Source of the DNA: Salinibacter altiplanensis
GTDB taxonomy: Bacteria > Bacteroidota > Rhodothermia > Rhodothermales > Salinibacteraceae
Reading direction: 5' to 3'
DNA length: 64,000 bases
Assembly: GCF_002894645.1 (NCBI RefSeq)
Contig: NZ_NCQY01000020.1
Location: 19,138-83,137, forward strand
The notes under the pieces are model-generated. The model worked only from the letters and a program-made list of their open reading frames with translations. It made no database searches and had not been told where the DNA came from. This document shows positions 26,204 through 34,711 of the stretch, one piece after another. The position numbers and the translations under genes are program-made. Within the stretch, counting starts at the first letter, position 1. Each line of letters opens with the position of its first letter.

Positions 26204-27265
26204 ATGGCCGAGACACAGGAAAAACAATACGACCCCACGCCTCGGCGCCTCGACCAGGCGCGCGAGAAGGGAAACGTGCTCCGGGCAACGGAGCCCGTGT
26301 CCGTGGGGCTCCTGCTGGTGGCCATGGCCACCTTTTCGGTGGGGGGCGCCTCGGCGTTCCAATCGATGCAGGACATGGCGGCGCGCATCTTTCTCCGGTC
26401 GGCGCGCATGCCCCTGACGGCACGGTCGCTGCAGAGCCTCGTCGCGGAGATTGGGGCTCAGCTCGCCGAAATGCTCGCCCCGCTCTTCATTGCACTCGTC
26501 GTCGCGGCGGTGGGGCTCAACGTCGTCCAGTCCGGCTGGAACGTGTCGTTTACCCCGATCCAGCCGCAGCTCAGCCGCGTGAACCCCTTGGAGGGACTGA
26601 AGCAGATTTTCTCTTCGAAGGGGGCCTTCGGCTTCGCGAAAACCCTCCTCAAGATCGGTGTGGTGGGGCCGATCGCGTACTTCGCCATGCGGCCGCTGAT
26701 TCCGGAGATGGTGCGGGTCTACACGCTGCCGCTGCCGGCGCTGCTCGACCAGGCGGCCGACTGGTTCTTCGCGCTGATGTGGCCGGTGCTGATGGGCCTC
26801 GTCGTCATTGCCGCGCTCGACTTCGCGTACGAGCGCTGGAAGTACTACGAGGACCTCAAGATGAGCAAAAAAGAAATGGAGGACGAACAGAAAGAAACGG
26901 AGGGGGACCCGGAGTTTGAAGAGAAGCGCCGGGAGAAGGCGAAGGAGCTGGCGGAGCAGCCGCGCATGGACCACGCCGTCATGAAGTCGGACGCGGTGGT
27001 GACAAACCCGACGCACTACGCCATTGCCCTGCGCTACGACCCCGACGAGGCGCCGGCCCCCCGCGTATTGCTGAAGGGGGTGCGCAAGCGCGCGCTTCGC
27101 ATCAAGGAGCTCGCCGCCGAATTTGACGTGCCCACGTTCGAAAATCGGTCCCTGGCACACGCCTTGTACGAGAATGTGCCAGAGGAGGAGGAAATCCCGG
27201 AAGACCTGTATCCCGCCGTCGCCGCCATCCTCGCCGAAGTGTACGAGCAGCGCGGCGACGTCTGA
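26204..27265 (+). CDS. flhB: Flagellar export switch protein FlhB
   Basis: FlhB sets the substrate specificity of export and is switched by FliK through self-cleavage. The 353-residue protein begins with EKQYDPTPRRLDQAREKGNV and has four membrane segments (about 30-215). A charged linker helix follows, then the cytoplasmic domain with the autocleavage motif NPTH (N268, in VVTNPTHYAIALRYDPDEAP) and RVLLKGVRKRALRIKELAAE-like sequence. All cleavage residues are present. The position between fliR and flhA is canonical. Confidence 0.96.
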   Translation: MAETQEKQYDPTPRRLDQAREKGNVLRATEPVSVGLLLVAMATFSVGGASAFQSMQDMAARIFLRSARMPLTARSLQSLVAEIGAQLAEMLAPLFIALVVAAVGLNVVQSGWNVSFTPIQPQLSRVNPLEGLKQIFSSKGAFGFAKTLLKIGVVGPIAYFAMRPLIPEMVRVYTLPLPALLDQAADWFFALMWPVLMGLVVIAALDFAYERWKYYEDLKMSKKEMEDEQKETEGDPEFEEKRREKAKELAEQPRMDHAVMKSDAVVTNPTHYAIALRYDPDEAPAPRVLLKGVRKRALRIKELAAEFDVPTFENRSLAHALYENVPEEEEIPEDLYPAVAAILAEVYEQRGDV

Positions 27266-27276
27266 TCCGTTGTGCT

Positions 27277-29484
27277 TTGTCATTCGCCCCCGTCGATCCT
27301 TTGTCCCGCGCTGCTGATTCCCACACGTCGTCGTCGCCCAACGGGTCGTTGGGGATTGGGGGCTTCGACAGCGAGATTTTCGTGGCCGGCGCCATCGTGG
27401 CGATCTTGTTCATGATGGTGGTGCCCCTGCCCAGCTACCTGCTGGACCTCTTCCTGGCCACGGACATCGCTCTCAGCCTCGGGGTGCTCCTGACGTCGTT
27501 CTACGCCGAGCGCCCCCTGGAATTTGCGATCTTTCCGGGCCTGCTGCTCACGACGACCCTCTTTCGGCTCTCGCTGAACGTTGCCTCGACCCGGCTCATC
27601 CTGGGGGACGCGCAGGCGGGGGCCCTCATCGACGCGTTTGGCAGCTTCGTCGTGGCGGGCAACTACGTGGTGGGGGCCATCATCTTCCTCGTGCTCGTCA
27701 TCATCAACTTCGTGGTCATCACGAAGGGCACCGAGCGCATCTCGGAGGTGGCCGCCCGGTTTACGCTCGACGCGATGCCGGGCAAGCAGATGGCCATCGA
27801 CGCGGACCTCAACTCCGGCCTCATCGACGAGCACGAGGCGCGCCAGCGGCGCGACGAGGTGACCGAGGAGGCCGACTTCTACGGGGCCATGGACGGCGCC
27901 ACGAAGTTTGTGCGGGGCGAGGCCGTCGCGGGCATCCTGATTACGGCCATCAACGTCGTTGGGGGATTGGTGATCGGCGTGACCCAGCAGGAAATGGGGA
28001 TTGGGGAGGCGGCGGGCACCTTCGCCCTGCTCTCGATCGGGGACGGGCTCGTCTCGCAAATTCCGGCCCTCATGGTCTCGACGGCGGCCGGCATCATCGT
28101 CTCGCGGGCCAGTGGGGAGGAAGGGTCATTGGCCAGCGAGATGAAGGGCCAGCTTCTCGACAAGCCGCCCCCACTGCTGATCACGGGATGCTTCTTGGGG
28201 CTCATGGGCTTTGTGCCGGGGCTGCCCATCGTTCCGTTCTGGCTGCTGAGCGGGGCGGTGCTCCTGCTGTGGTACCTGCGCAGCAAGGAAAAGAAGGCGG
28301 AGGACGAGGCGGAGGCCGAGCGCCAGCGCGAGGCCGAAGAGCAGCAGGCCGAGGAGGAGACCGAAGAGGACCCCTCCGATTTGTTGCTGGTGGACCCGCT
28401 CGAACTGGAGATCGGCTACGGGCTCATTTCCCTGGTGGACCCGGACCAGGGCGGGGACCTCCTGGAACGCGTCAAGATGCTGCGGAAGCAACTGGCCGAA
28501 GAGATGGGGCTCGTCATCCCGCCCGTCCGCATCCGGGACAACGTCGACATGGACTCGAACACATATGTGATTCGGCTGCGGGGCAATCCCATCGGGGAGG
28601 GACAGGTGATGCCGGGCTACAAGCTCGCCCTGCTTCCCGACGACATCGACGAGGCGCCGTCGGGCATCAAGGTAGAAGACCCCACCTTCGGGCTTCCCGC
28701 CGTCTGGGTGGCGGAGCGCAACTTGTCGGAGGCGGAGCAGATGGGGTTGACCGTCATCGAGCCGCCGGCCGTGATTTCGACCCACCTGCTGGAGGAGCTC
28801 CGGAAGAACGCCTACCGGCTGCTCGACCGCCAGGAGGTGCGGGAGATGCTGGACAAGGTGGAGGAGTCGGCCCCGGCCCTCGTCGACGAACTGGTGCCGG
28901 ACCTGCTCTCGCTGGGCAGCATCCGCACGGTGCTCCAGAGGCTGCTGGAGGAGCGCATTCCGATTCGTGACCTCGTGACGATCCTCGAAACCCTGGCCGA
29001 CCACGCCTCGCAGACGCAGACGGTGGAGGTGCTGACCGAGCACTGCCGGGCGGCCCTTGCCCCCACCATCACCCGCGAGTTCTCGGGGCCCGAGGGGCGC
29101 ATCAAGGCCTTCGTGATGGACCCGGCCCTGGAGCAGCACCTGCTCGAAAAGGCCGAAGCGGGGGGGTTGGATGCCAACACCCTCGGCCTCCAGCCCGAGC
29201 GGGCCGACGCCCTCGTGAAGGCGGTGGACGCACAGGCAACTCAGCTCATCAGCAACGACCGGGCCCCAATTTTGCTGATCTCTCCTGTGCTGCGGGCCAC
29301 GGTATATCAGTTCCTGGACCCGATGGTCTCGGACATCACGGTGCTTTCCTACAACGACCTTACGCCCGACGCCCCGGTCGACATTGTCGAGCAGGTCAGC
29401 ATCCCGCAGGGATCGTCGTCCGGCCCCGACCTCTCCGCCATGACAGAGCCGTCGCAGGCGGCCGCCGGGGCCTCCAACCCATAA
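27277..29484 (+). CDS. flhA: Flagellar export receptor protein FlhA
   Basis: FlhA is the nonameric export platform that docks chaperone-substrate complexes. The 735-residue protein has eight predicted membrane segments in the first 330 residues. Family signatures include FLATDIALSLGVLLTSFY, FPGLLLTTTLFRLSLNVAST, KGTERISEVAARFTLDAMPG, KQMAIDADLNSGLID and FVRGEAVAGILITAINVVGG. A large cytoplasmic domain follows (about 370-735), with an acidic insertion at the linker. No ATG is available near the start; TTG 27277 lies 12 bp after the flhB stop. The tail is Ser/Pro-rich. Confidence 0.95.
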   Translation: MSFAPVDPLSRAADSHTSSSPNGSLGIGGFDSEIFVAGAIVAILFMMVVPLPSYLLDLFLATDIALSLGVLLTSFYAERPLEFAIFPGLLLTTTLFRLSLNVASTRLILGDAQAGALIDAFGSFVVAGNYVVGAIIFLVLVIINFVVITKGTERISEVAARFTLDAMPGKQMAIDADLNSGLIDEHEARQRRDEVTEEADFYGAMDGATKFVRGEAVAGILITAINVVGGLVIGVTQQEMGIGEAAGTFALLSIGDGLVSQIPALMVSTAAGIIVSRASGEEGSLASEMKGQLLDKPPPLLITGCFLGLMGFVPGLPIVPFWLLSGAVLLLWYLRSKEKKAEDEAEAERQREAEEQQAEEETEEDPSDLLLVDPLELEIGYGLISLVDPDQGGDLLERVKMLRKQLAEEMGLVIPPVRIRDNVDMDSNTYVIRLRGNPIGEGQVMPGYKLALLPDDIDEAPSGIKVEDPTFGLPAVWVAERNLSEAEQMGLTVIEPPAVISTHLLEELRKNAYRLLDRQEVREMLDKVEESAPALVDELVPDLLSLGSIRTVLQRLLEERIPIRDLVTILETLADHASQTQTVEVLTEHCRAALAPTITREFSGPEGRIKAFVMDPALEQHLLEKAEAGGLDANTLGLQPERADALVKAVDAQATQLISNDRAPILLISPVLRATVYQFLDPMVSDITVLSYNDLTPDAPVDIVEQVSIPQGSSSGPDLSAMTEPSQAAAGASNP

Positions 29485-29511
29485 CCTCGTTCGTTTGACG
29501 CGCCCACCGCC

Positions 29512-30831
29512 ATGGACGTTAAGACCTTTACCGATTCGAGCATCCAGGCCGCCCTCGAAAAGGCGCGGCACACGCTGGGCGACCAGGTCGTGCTGGTTGA
29601 GTCGGAGCCGGCCACTGGCGACGCCCCCGCCCAGGTTACGGTGATGCTCGACGAGTCGGCCCGACAGACCGCCGCGCAGGGGGCGCAATCGTGGGGCCAC
29701 GTGCCGAAGCCGTCGGAGGTCCCCGCGTCGCCCGCCCCCGACCGCCATGGGGCGGCGACGGAGGCGCCCACCGGGGCCCAGGAGAACGGAGAGACGGCGT
29801 CGGGCGGGGCCGAGCAGACGTCGCCCTTTCAATCAGAACTGGAGGCGCACTCCCCTCCCAAGGGCGAGGCGTCACAGCAGGGGCCGGGCCGGGGGCGGGT
29901 GTTCCCGGCCTCCCCCTCGGAGGACGCCCGTGCTTCGTCGACCGGGGACCACGAGGCCTGGGTCGAATCGCGTCTCGAAGAGCTTCGGAACCGCTCCGGG
30001 GACGGGCACGACCGGACCGCCCGCCTCGCGGGAACGGAGGCGGACGAGTGGACGACGCACCCCCTCTACGGGCGGCTGCTGGAGAAGGGCCTTCGCCCCC
30101 AAACGGCGACTGCTCTCTTCAGCGACCTGACCGAGCGGGGGGTCGACCCCAGCGAGAGCCCCCGCGACGAACTGCACTGGGCCCTCGCGCAGGTGGTCTG
30201 TCGTCGCATCCGGACCGACGCCCTGACCGACGAGACGGGCGTGATTGCCCTGGTGGGCCCCAGTGGTGCCGGCAAGACGTCGCTCGCCCTCAAACTTGCG
30301 GTCCACGACCGCATGCTCGCCGGGCAAGACACCGCCGTGATCCATCTGCTTCCGGAAGAGGGGCGCAACGCGTCCTACCAGAACCCGACTCCCCTGTACC
30401 GGCGCTTTGGGCTGCCGGTGCGGAGCGTGCGCACGAGGGAAGACATGGCAAAGGCGCTCCGGTGCGTCGGCGACTTTGAACAGGTGCTCGTCGACACGCC
30501 GCCGCTCCCCATGCCCCTGTCGGACGCCCGCCCGGCCCTCCGCCGGTACCGGCGCCTCCTGCGGCCCCTGCCGAGGCCTGCGGTCCACTTCGTGATGGAC
30601 GCCACCCGGGCGCTGGGGAGCATCAACGACGAAGCGTTCGCTCAGCTTCCCCTGCGGCCCACGGCGGCGGCCCTCACCCATCTGGACGAAGTGCACGATT
30701 GGGGACAGGTGGCCGAGTGGCTGATCCACGTCGACCTGCCGGTGCAGATCGTGTCGGAGGGGCCCGAGGTTCCGGATGGAGCGCGGGCCTTTTCCCTGCG
30801 GTGGTTTGTGGAAGACATCATGGACCTCTAA
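29512..30831 (+). CDS. flhF: Flagellar SRP-type GTPase FlhF, with divergent G motifs
   Basis: FlhF helps fix flagellar position and number together with FlhG. The 439-residue protein has the typical start (MDVKTFTDSSIQAALEKARH, GDQVVLVES), a disordered region (about 45-150), an N-domain and a GTPase domain with P-loop GPSGAGKTS (about 249-257). The later motifs deviate from SRP GTPases: VDTPPLPMP stands where DTAGRS is usual, and THLDEV where TKLDE is usual, so hydrolysis may be altered. Its stop codon TAA is formed by the end of the small repeat at 30829-30948. It is followed by flhG. Confidence 0.88.
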   Translation: MDVKTFTDSSIQAALEKARHTLGDQVVLVESEPATGDAPAQVTVMLDESARQTAAQGAQSWGHVPKPSEVPASPAPDRHGAATEAPTGAQENGETASGGAEQTSPFQSELEAHSPPKGEASQQGPGRGRVFPASPSEDARASSTGDHEAWVESRLEELRNRSGDGHDRTARLAGTEADEWTTHPLYGRLLEKGLRPQTATALFSDLTERGVDPSESPRDELHWALAQVVCRRIRTDALTDETGVIALVGPSGAGKTSLALKLAVHDRMLAGQDTAVIHLLPEEGRNASYQNPTPLYRRFGLPVRSVRTREDMAKALRCVGDFEQVLVDTPPLPMPLSDARPALRRYRRLLRPLPRPAVHFVMDATRALGSINDEAFAQLPLRPTAAALTHLDEVHDWGQVAEWLIHVDLPVQIVSEGPEVPDGARAFSLRWFVEDIMDL

Positions 30832-30948
30832 TACCAGTTGCGAGAAATCACCGGATGGCTCTGAGACGTCTCGGAAGGCCGCCTCGCGACGTTCTCTTCC
30901 CGTATCACCCACACGAATGTGCACAATGACCGTCGGCATTTGGTATAA
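30829..30948 (+). mobile_element. Small repeat element with terminal inverted repeats, copy 1
   Basis: TAATACCAGTTGC at 30829-30841 and GCATTTGGTATAA at 30936-30948 form imperfect 13-bp terminal inverted repeats (10 of 13). Internal sequence CCGGATGGCTCTGAGACGTC recurs in inverted orientation in a shorter copy at 56022-56098. There is no coding capacity, so it fits a MITE-like or other miniature repeat. Its first three bases are the flhF stop codon. It lies between flhF and flhG. Confidence 0.65.
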
Positions 30949-30984
30949 CTGTCGTGCGTCCTCCTGTTGCCTGAGTCTTGACCG

Positions 30985-31755
30985 ATGGAAGTAACCTCCA
31001 ACGTTCTTACGTTTGCCAGTGGCAAGGGGGGCGTGGGGAAGAGCGTCGTGACGACCAACCTCGCCGAGATGCTCGCACACGAAGGGCACCGCGTGGCCCT
31101 CGTCGATGCGGACCTGGGCCAGAGCGACGCGGCCGTGCTCCTCAACGAGGCCCCCGCCACGACGGTGCGGGAGGCCGTGCAGGAGGGCGCCTCGCTGCAC
31201 GCAGTGCCGCACGAGACGGAGGCGGGGATAACCCTGGTCCAGGCCGCCACTCGCCCGGTGCCCGAGGCCTCGGATGAACAAAAGGCCCTCTACGCCGCGC
31301 TGGACACGGTGCTCGGGCGCCTCCGCGGGACCCACGACTACGTGCTGGTCGACGCGTCGGCCGGGACCGATGGGCCGGTGCAGTGGGCCCTGGATCGGGC
31401 CGACCTCGGGGTCCTCGTCGTTGTGGGCGAGCCCACCGCCGTTGCCGACGCTTACCGCCTTGCCAAGCAGCTGTGGACCGCCGACCCCGACTATCCGATG
31501 GGCCTCGTCGTCAACTTTGCCGAGGACGAAGCGGACGCCCGGAGCATCGCGGAGCGGTTCAAGGCAATCACGACCCGTTTCTTGGGACAGGCCCCGAAGA
31601 CGCTTGGCTGGGTTCCGTTCTCGCACGCTGTACGCCGCTCGGTATCAGACCAGGCACCGGTGGTCCGTAGCGAGGGGCCGGCCCGAGATGCCTTTGCTGA
31701 GCTGGCGGACACGACCGCACGGGGGCAGTACGCCCTCTCGCCGGCCCTCTCCTGA
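30985..31755 (+). CDS. flhG: Flagellar MinD-like ATPase FlhG
   Basis: FlhG is an ATPase of the ParA/MinD group that limits flagellar number and acts on FlhF. The 256-residue protein has the deviant Walker A FASGKGGVGKSVVTTNLAEM (about 9-28), VALVDADLGQSDAAVLLNE, a switch II-type segment (YVLVDASAGTDGPVQWALDR) and VVNFAEDEADARSIAERF. The usual DTGAG is DASAG here. Between it and flhF lies the small repeat, so the two genes are separated by 153 bp, more than elsewhere in this cluster. Confidence 0.9.
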   Translation: MEVTSNVLTFASGKGGVGKSVVTTNLAEMLAHEGHRVALVDADLGQSDAAVLLNEAPATTVREAVQEGASLHAVPHETEAGITLVQAATRPVPEASDEQKALYAALDTVLGRLRGTHDYVLVDASAGTDGPVQWALDRADLGVLVVVGEPTAVADAYRLAKQLWTADPDYPMGLVVNFAEDEADARSIAERFKAITTRFLGQAPKTLGWVPFSHAVRRSVSDQAPVVRSEGPARDAFAELADTTARGQYALSPALS

Positions 31756-31802
31756 GCCCCTTTCCGCCCGCCTCCTTGCGCCTCACGATTGCCCCCCACG
31801 TC

Positions 31803-32117
31803 ATGCCCTCCTCCGATACGGCCTTCGTGTCCCTGTCTTCCCACACGGTCATTGCCAACGTGAGTGTGCTGTTTGGCACCGGGATTTTCCTGGCGCAGAT
31901 GTGGGGCGGGGCGCCGCTAGAGCATACCCTGGTCACCACGGCCGGGGGAGGGGTGGCCGCCTACCTCATTCTCGCGGTCGGCTACGCGGCGGCCCGACGC
32001 ATCGTCCAAGATGGCATGCCCTTTGAGGTCCCTGCAGAGGAGGCCTCGGACAACGCGTCCCCTGCGGAGTCGGAGCCTGAGCCGTCCGATAACGTTCCGG
32101 AGGCCCAGGCTGCCTAA
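31803..32117 (+). CDS. Small membrane protein of unknown function
   Basis: Not recognised as a known family. The 104-residue protein (from ATG 31803; a TTG at 31776 would add nine residues) has two hydrophobic segments (about 17-39, VIANVSVLFGTGIFLAQMWG, and 45-68, TLVTTAGGGVAAYLILAVGY). These are followed by a cytoplasmic-looking acidic tail rich in E, S and P. It sits between flhG and fliA, in line with both, so a flagellar or housekeeping membrane role is possible but unproven. Confidence 0.6.
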   Translation: MPSSDTAFVSLSSHTVIANVSVLFGTGIFLAQMWGGAPLEHTLVTTAGGGVAAYLILAVGYAAARRIVQDGMPFEVPAEEASDNASPAESEPEPSDNVPEAQAA

Positions 32118-32157
32118 TCCTCCGCACCTCGTTGCGACGTCCTAATGCAGTATTGCC

Positions 32158-32904
32158 ATGTCCCGTGACCTACAGCCCCTCGTCGAGCAGTACCTCGCCG
32201 ACCCGTCGTCGTCGAACCGGGAGGCCGTCGTAATGGCGGCGCTTCCCCTGGTGCGCTCCATCATCGGCAAGATCAACGTGCCCGATCACCTGCTGGCCTC
32301 GCACGAAGACCTGGAGAGTGTCGGCATCGTCGGCCTCCTCGAGGCCCTCGACAACTACGATCCGGAGCAGGCGCAGTTTGCGACGCACGCGTACCGACGC
32401 GTCCGGGGCAACGTCATTGATTACCTCCGCTCGATCGATGTGCTCTCCCGAAAAAAGCGCAAGAAGATGGGGGCGGTGCAGGAGGCGCTCTCATCGCTCC
32501 GGCAAATGATGGGGGAGGAACCGTCGGACGAAGACGTGGCCGACTACATGGGCATGTCCGTGGGGGAGTACCACAAGCTTCTCCGAGACGCGCAGTGCCG
32601 CTTCTCCCTCTCCCTCTCGCGACCCAGCGAGAACGACGACCACACGATGCTCGACGTGCTCCCGAGCGACGATGGGACGGAGCGGTTCGAGCGATTCGAG
32701 AAGGCCTCGGCCCAGAAGCACCTCGAGGACCTCATCCAGACGCTTCCGGAGCGCCAGCAGACGATCTTGGGGTTATACTACACAGAGAACCTGACCCTGC
32801 AGGAGGTCGGAGAGGTGCTGGACCTCAGCGCCGCCCGCATTTCGCAGCTTCTCGGGAAAATTCATCTCACTCTGCAGTCGAAGGTCGAAGAGTACGCGCA
32901 CTGA
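32158..32904 (+). CDS. fliA: Flagellar sigma factor FliA (sigma-28)
   Basis: FliA directs RNA polymerase to late flagellar and chemotaxis promoters. The 248-residue protein has sigma region 2 (LPLVRSIIGKINVPDHL, then EDLESVGIVGLLEALDNYDP and FATHAYRRVRGNVIDYLRSI), region 3 (EEPSDEDVADYMGMSVGEYH) and region 4 with a helix-turn-helix (LPERQQTILGLYYTENLTLQ, then EVGEVLDLSAARISQLLGKI). The order and length match FliA rather than RpoD. It is the last gene on this strand in the block. The four GYCGATAM-type promoters in the window are its likely targets. Confidence 0.93.
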   Translation: MSRDLQPLVEQYLADPSSSNREAVVMAALPLVRSIIGKINVPDHLLASHEDLESVGIVGLLEALDNYDPEQAQFATHAYRRVRGNVIDYLRSIDVLSRKKRKKMGAVQEALSSLRQMMGEEPSDEDVADYMGMSVGEYHKLLRDAQCRFSLSLSRPSENDDHTMLDVLPSDDGTERFERFEKASAQKHLEDLIQTLPERQQTILGLYYTENLTLQEVGEVLDLSAARISQLLGKIHLTLQSKVEEYAH

Positions 32905-33176
32905 CAAGGGCGTCTAACACGCCTGAGGCCGCGAGGAGGGATGAGGGCTCTACACGCTGGGGGCCCTACGCAGAGCCCACTGGCCGGTGATAGGGGAGGA
33001 CGGGGCCGAGAGGCATCACAAAGGCCCCGACTCCCCCTTCGGATCCCGACTCGGAGGAGGCCCTGCCGGGCCCGTTTCCGGTTGAGCTGCCGTGTTGCGC
33101 CCCAATCGATCTGCAGGGGCGGGCTACGATCGCACAAAGGGGCGTTGGGGCCGGCCGTGGCGGCCCTGCAGGGGGG

Positions 33177-34022
33177 CTAGAAGTGGCCGACCTCGGACGC
33201 ATAGAGCGATGCGTCCTGGGCAACCTTCGCAACGAGATGATCAATGTCCGCCGCGGAGGTCTCGCCAGCGGTTTCCAGCGACCCGGCAAAGTCTTCGGTG
33301 AGGTCCCGGCGGGCGAGGTCGCTCCCGTTTTGAATGGACACCCCGAGCGTCTTGCCGGGCGATTCCGGCCTGTCCGTGGGGTTGGCGGCGATCTGGAGCA
33401 CCGAGCAGATCCGTTCCGGCAGGTTCCAGTGGTCGGCTGCCTGCGGGGCAAGGGTCCGGTAGTTTTCCCCGAAGGCATGGGTCTCGGCCTCGGTGCCGGG
33501 GAGGGGCCTGGTGTCCGCCTCGGCCAAGGTCGCGTACCGGTCCGGCTGAATGTGGAGCAGGACGAGGCGCCCCATCGCGTGGAGAAAGCCGGCCGAGAAG
33601 GCAATTCGGGCCCAGTCTTCTCCCACGTCGAGTGCTTCCGTGAGTCCCTGGGCAAACCGACCGGTGAAGACGGCCGAGTGGGCGATCTGACGAAGCAAGG
33701 TGGAGTGGGAATCGAAGTGATCCTGAAGCTCCTCGACTCCCTCAATCATGGCGATGGAGGAGACCTCGACGAATCCAAGGAGACGGACCGCCCGGTCTAT
33801 GCTCTCGACTTCTCGCTGGAGGCCGTGGTACGGAGAGTTGACGCGCCGAAGCACGTTCAGGGAGACGGACGGATCCCGCTCCACGATCTCGACGAGTGGG
33901 GCGGGGTCTGTCTGCCCGGAGGCAATAAATTCTTCCACCTTCGAAATGGTGGACGGGAGGGTTGGAAACGTGAGCGCAAGGTCCTGTTCTAGCACGGACA
34001 ACGTGTGGAGTTGGTGATTCAA
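33177..34022 (-). CDS. HDOD domain signalling protein
   Basis: A 281-residue HDOD protein. The domain fills most of the sequence: FPTLPSTISKVEEFIASGQT, PLVEIVERDPSVSLNVLRRV, NSPYHGLQREVESIDRAVRL, LGFVEVSSIAMIEGV, and later FLHAMGRLVLLHIQPDRY and AADHWNLPERICSVLQIA. HDOD proteins are non-catalytic relatives of HD phosphohydrolases that act in signalling, often in motility. It starts at a TTG (34022) and is convergent with fliA. A sigma-28 site about 100 bp upstream on the same strand supports co-regulation with the flagellar system. Confidence 0.85.
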   Translation of the reverse strand: MNHQLHTLSVLEQDLALTFPTLPSTISKVEEFIASGQTDPAPLVEIVERDPSVSLNVLRRVNSPYHGLQREVESIDRAVRLLGFVEVSSIAMIEGVEELQDHFDSHSTLLRQIAHSAVFTGRFAQGLTEALDVGEDWARIAFSAGFLHAMGRLVLLHIQPDRYATLAEADTRPLPGTEAETHAFGENYRTLAPQAADHWNLPERICSVLQIAANPTDRPESPGKTLGVSIQNGSDLARRDLTEDFAGSLETAGETSAADIDHLVAKVAQDASLYASEVGHF

Positions 34023-34118
34023 TTGCGCGAAGAACCCTGATGCAGCACCCGCCCCGATGCCGAACCCAACTGGCCCCTGCCCCTTGTGGGGACGAGTAAA
34101 ATGTTTCCTTTTGCTAGG

Positions 34119-34145
34119 TTATCGACACGTGCCCGTTCATCTTAA
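34119..34145 (-). promoter_or_regulatory. Sigma-28 promoter of the HDOD gene
   Basis: On the minus strand, TTAAGATG (34145-34138), an 11-base spacer, then GTCGATAA (34126-34119), about 97 bp upstream of the HDOD start. The spacing equals that of the three plus-strand sites; the -10 element differs from GCCGATAA at one base. Confidence 0.6.
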
Positions 34146-34282
34146 ACCCCGGGCACCGGGGCCTTGGGGGAGGCGTCTTAGCCTTCGCGCGCATGGGACC
34201 GGGGACGCGCCCTTTCCCTCCTGCTGGTCGAACCGATAACGATCCGACGGGTCTGTTCGCCGTTGGGGCGCAGGGCGGCTCG

Positions 34283-34621
34283 TTATCCCTGAAAGAGGCG
34301 CTTCTGCTCGAGGATGCGGCGGTCGGCCGTCACGTGGTCGCCGTGCTCGGGGCCTGCCTCGCGCAGATCGTCGGCGTGCTCGTCGAAGTAGGCCTGCAGG
34401 GCATCGCGGTCACGCACCTGGTACTGCACGGTCCAGGTCCGGTCGCCGGTCGGCTCGTCGGGCGGCGGGGCTTCCTCGCCGTCGTCGCTGGTCGCGTACC
34501 AGACGGCGGCCTCGAACCCGTCGAGCCCAAGCATTTCACGAATGTGCTCGCGCAGCCACGAGCTGTAGCGCGGGGCGGCCTCGCCGTCGACGGCCAGGGT
34601 GACTTCGTAGATCAGCATCAA
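34283..34621 (-). CDS. DUF4286 family protein
   Basis: A 112-residue protein matching DUF4286 in outline: LIYEVTLAVDGEAAPRYSSW at the start, EHIREMLGLDGFEAAVWYAT, then TWTVQYQVRDRDALQAYFDE and a C-terminal helix ending near DHVTADRRILEQ. This small alpha/beta-barrel-like family is common in Bacteroidota and has no established function. There are no membrane segments. It lies 90 bp downstream of the CapA-like gene on the same strand, so the two may share a transcript. Confidence 0.82.
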   Translation of the reverse strand: MMLIYEVTLAVDGEAAPRYSSWLREHIREMLGLDGFEAAVWYATSDDGEEAPPPDEPTGDRTWTVQYQVRDRDALQAYFDEHADDLREAGPEHGDHVTADRRILEQKRLFQG

Positions 34622-34711
34622 AGAAAAAAGTGAGTTTCGAGGATGAACATGCGAAGGCGCAATCTAAGAACCAGCAGCGGGAATGGCAGGCGAGGCGGTT
34701 GGGTGCAGTCT

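Noticed and set aside
34203-34225. ACCGATAACG resembling a fifth sigma-28 -10 box on the plus strand
   Set aside because: No TTAA-type -35 element lies 11 bases upstream, and the plus strand downstream has no gene.
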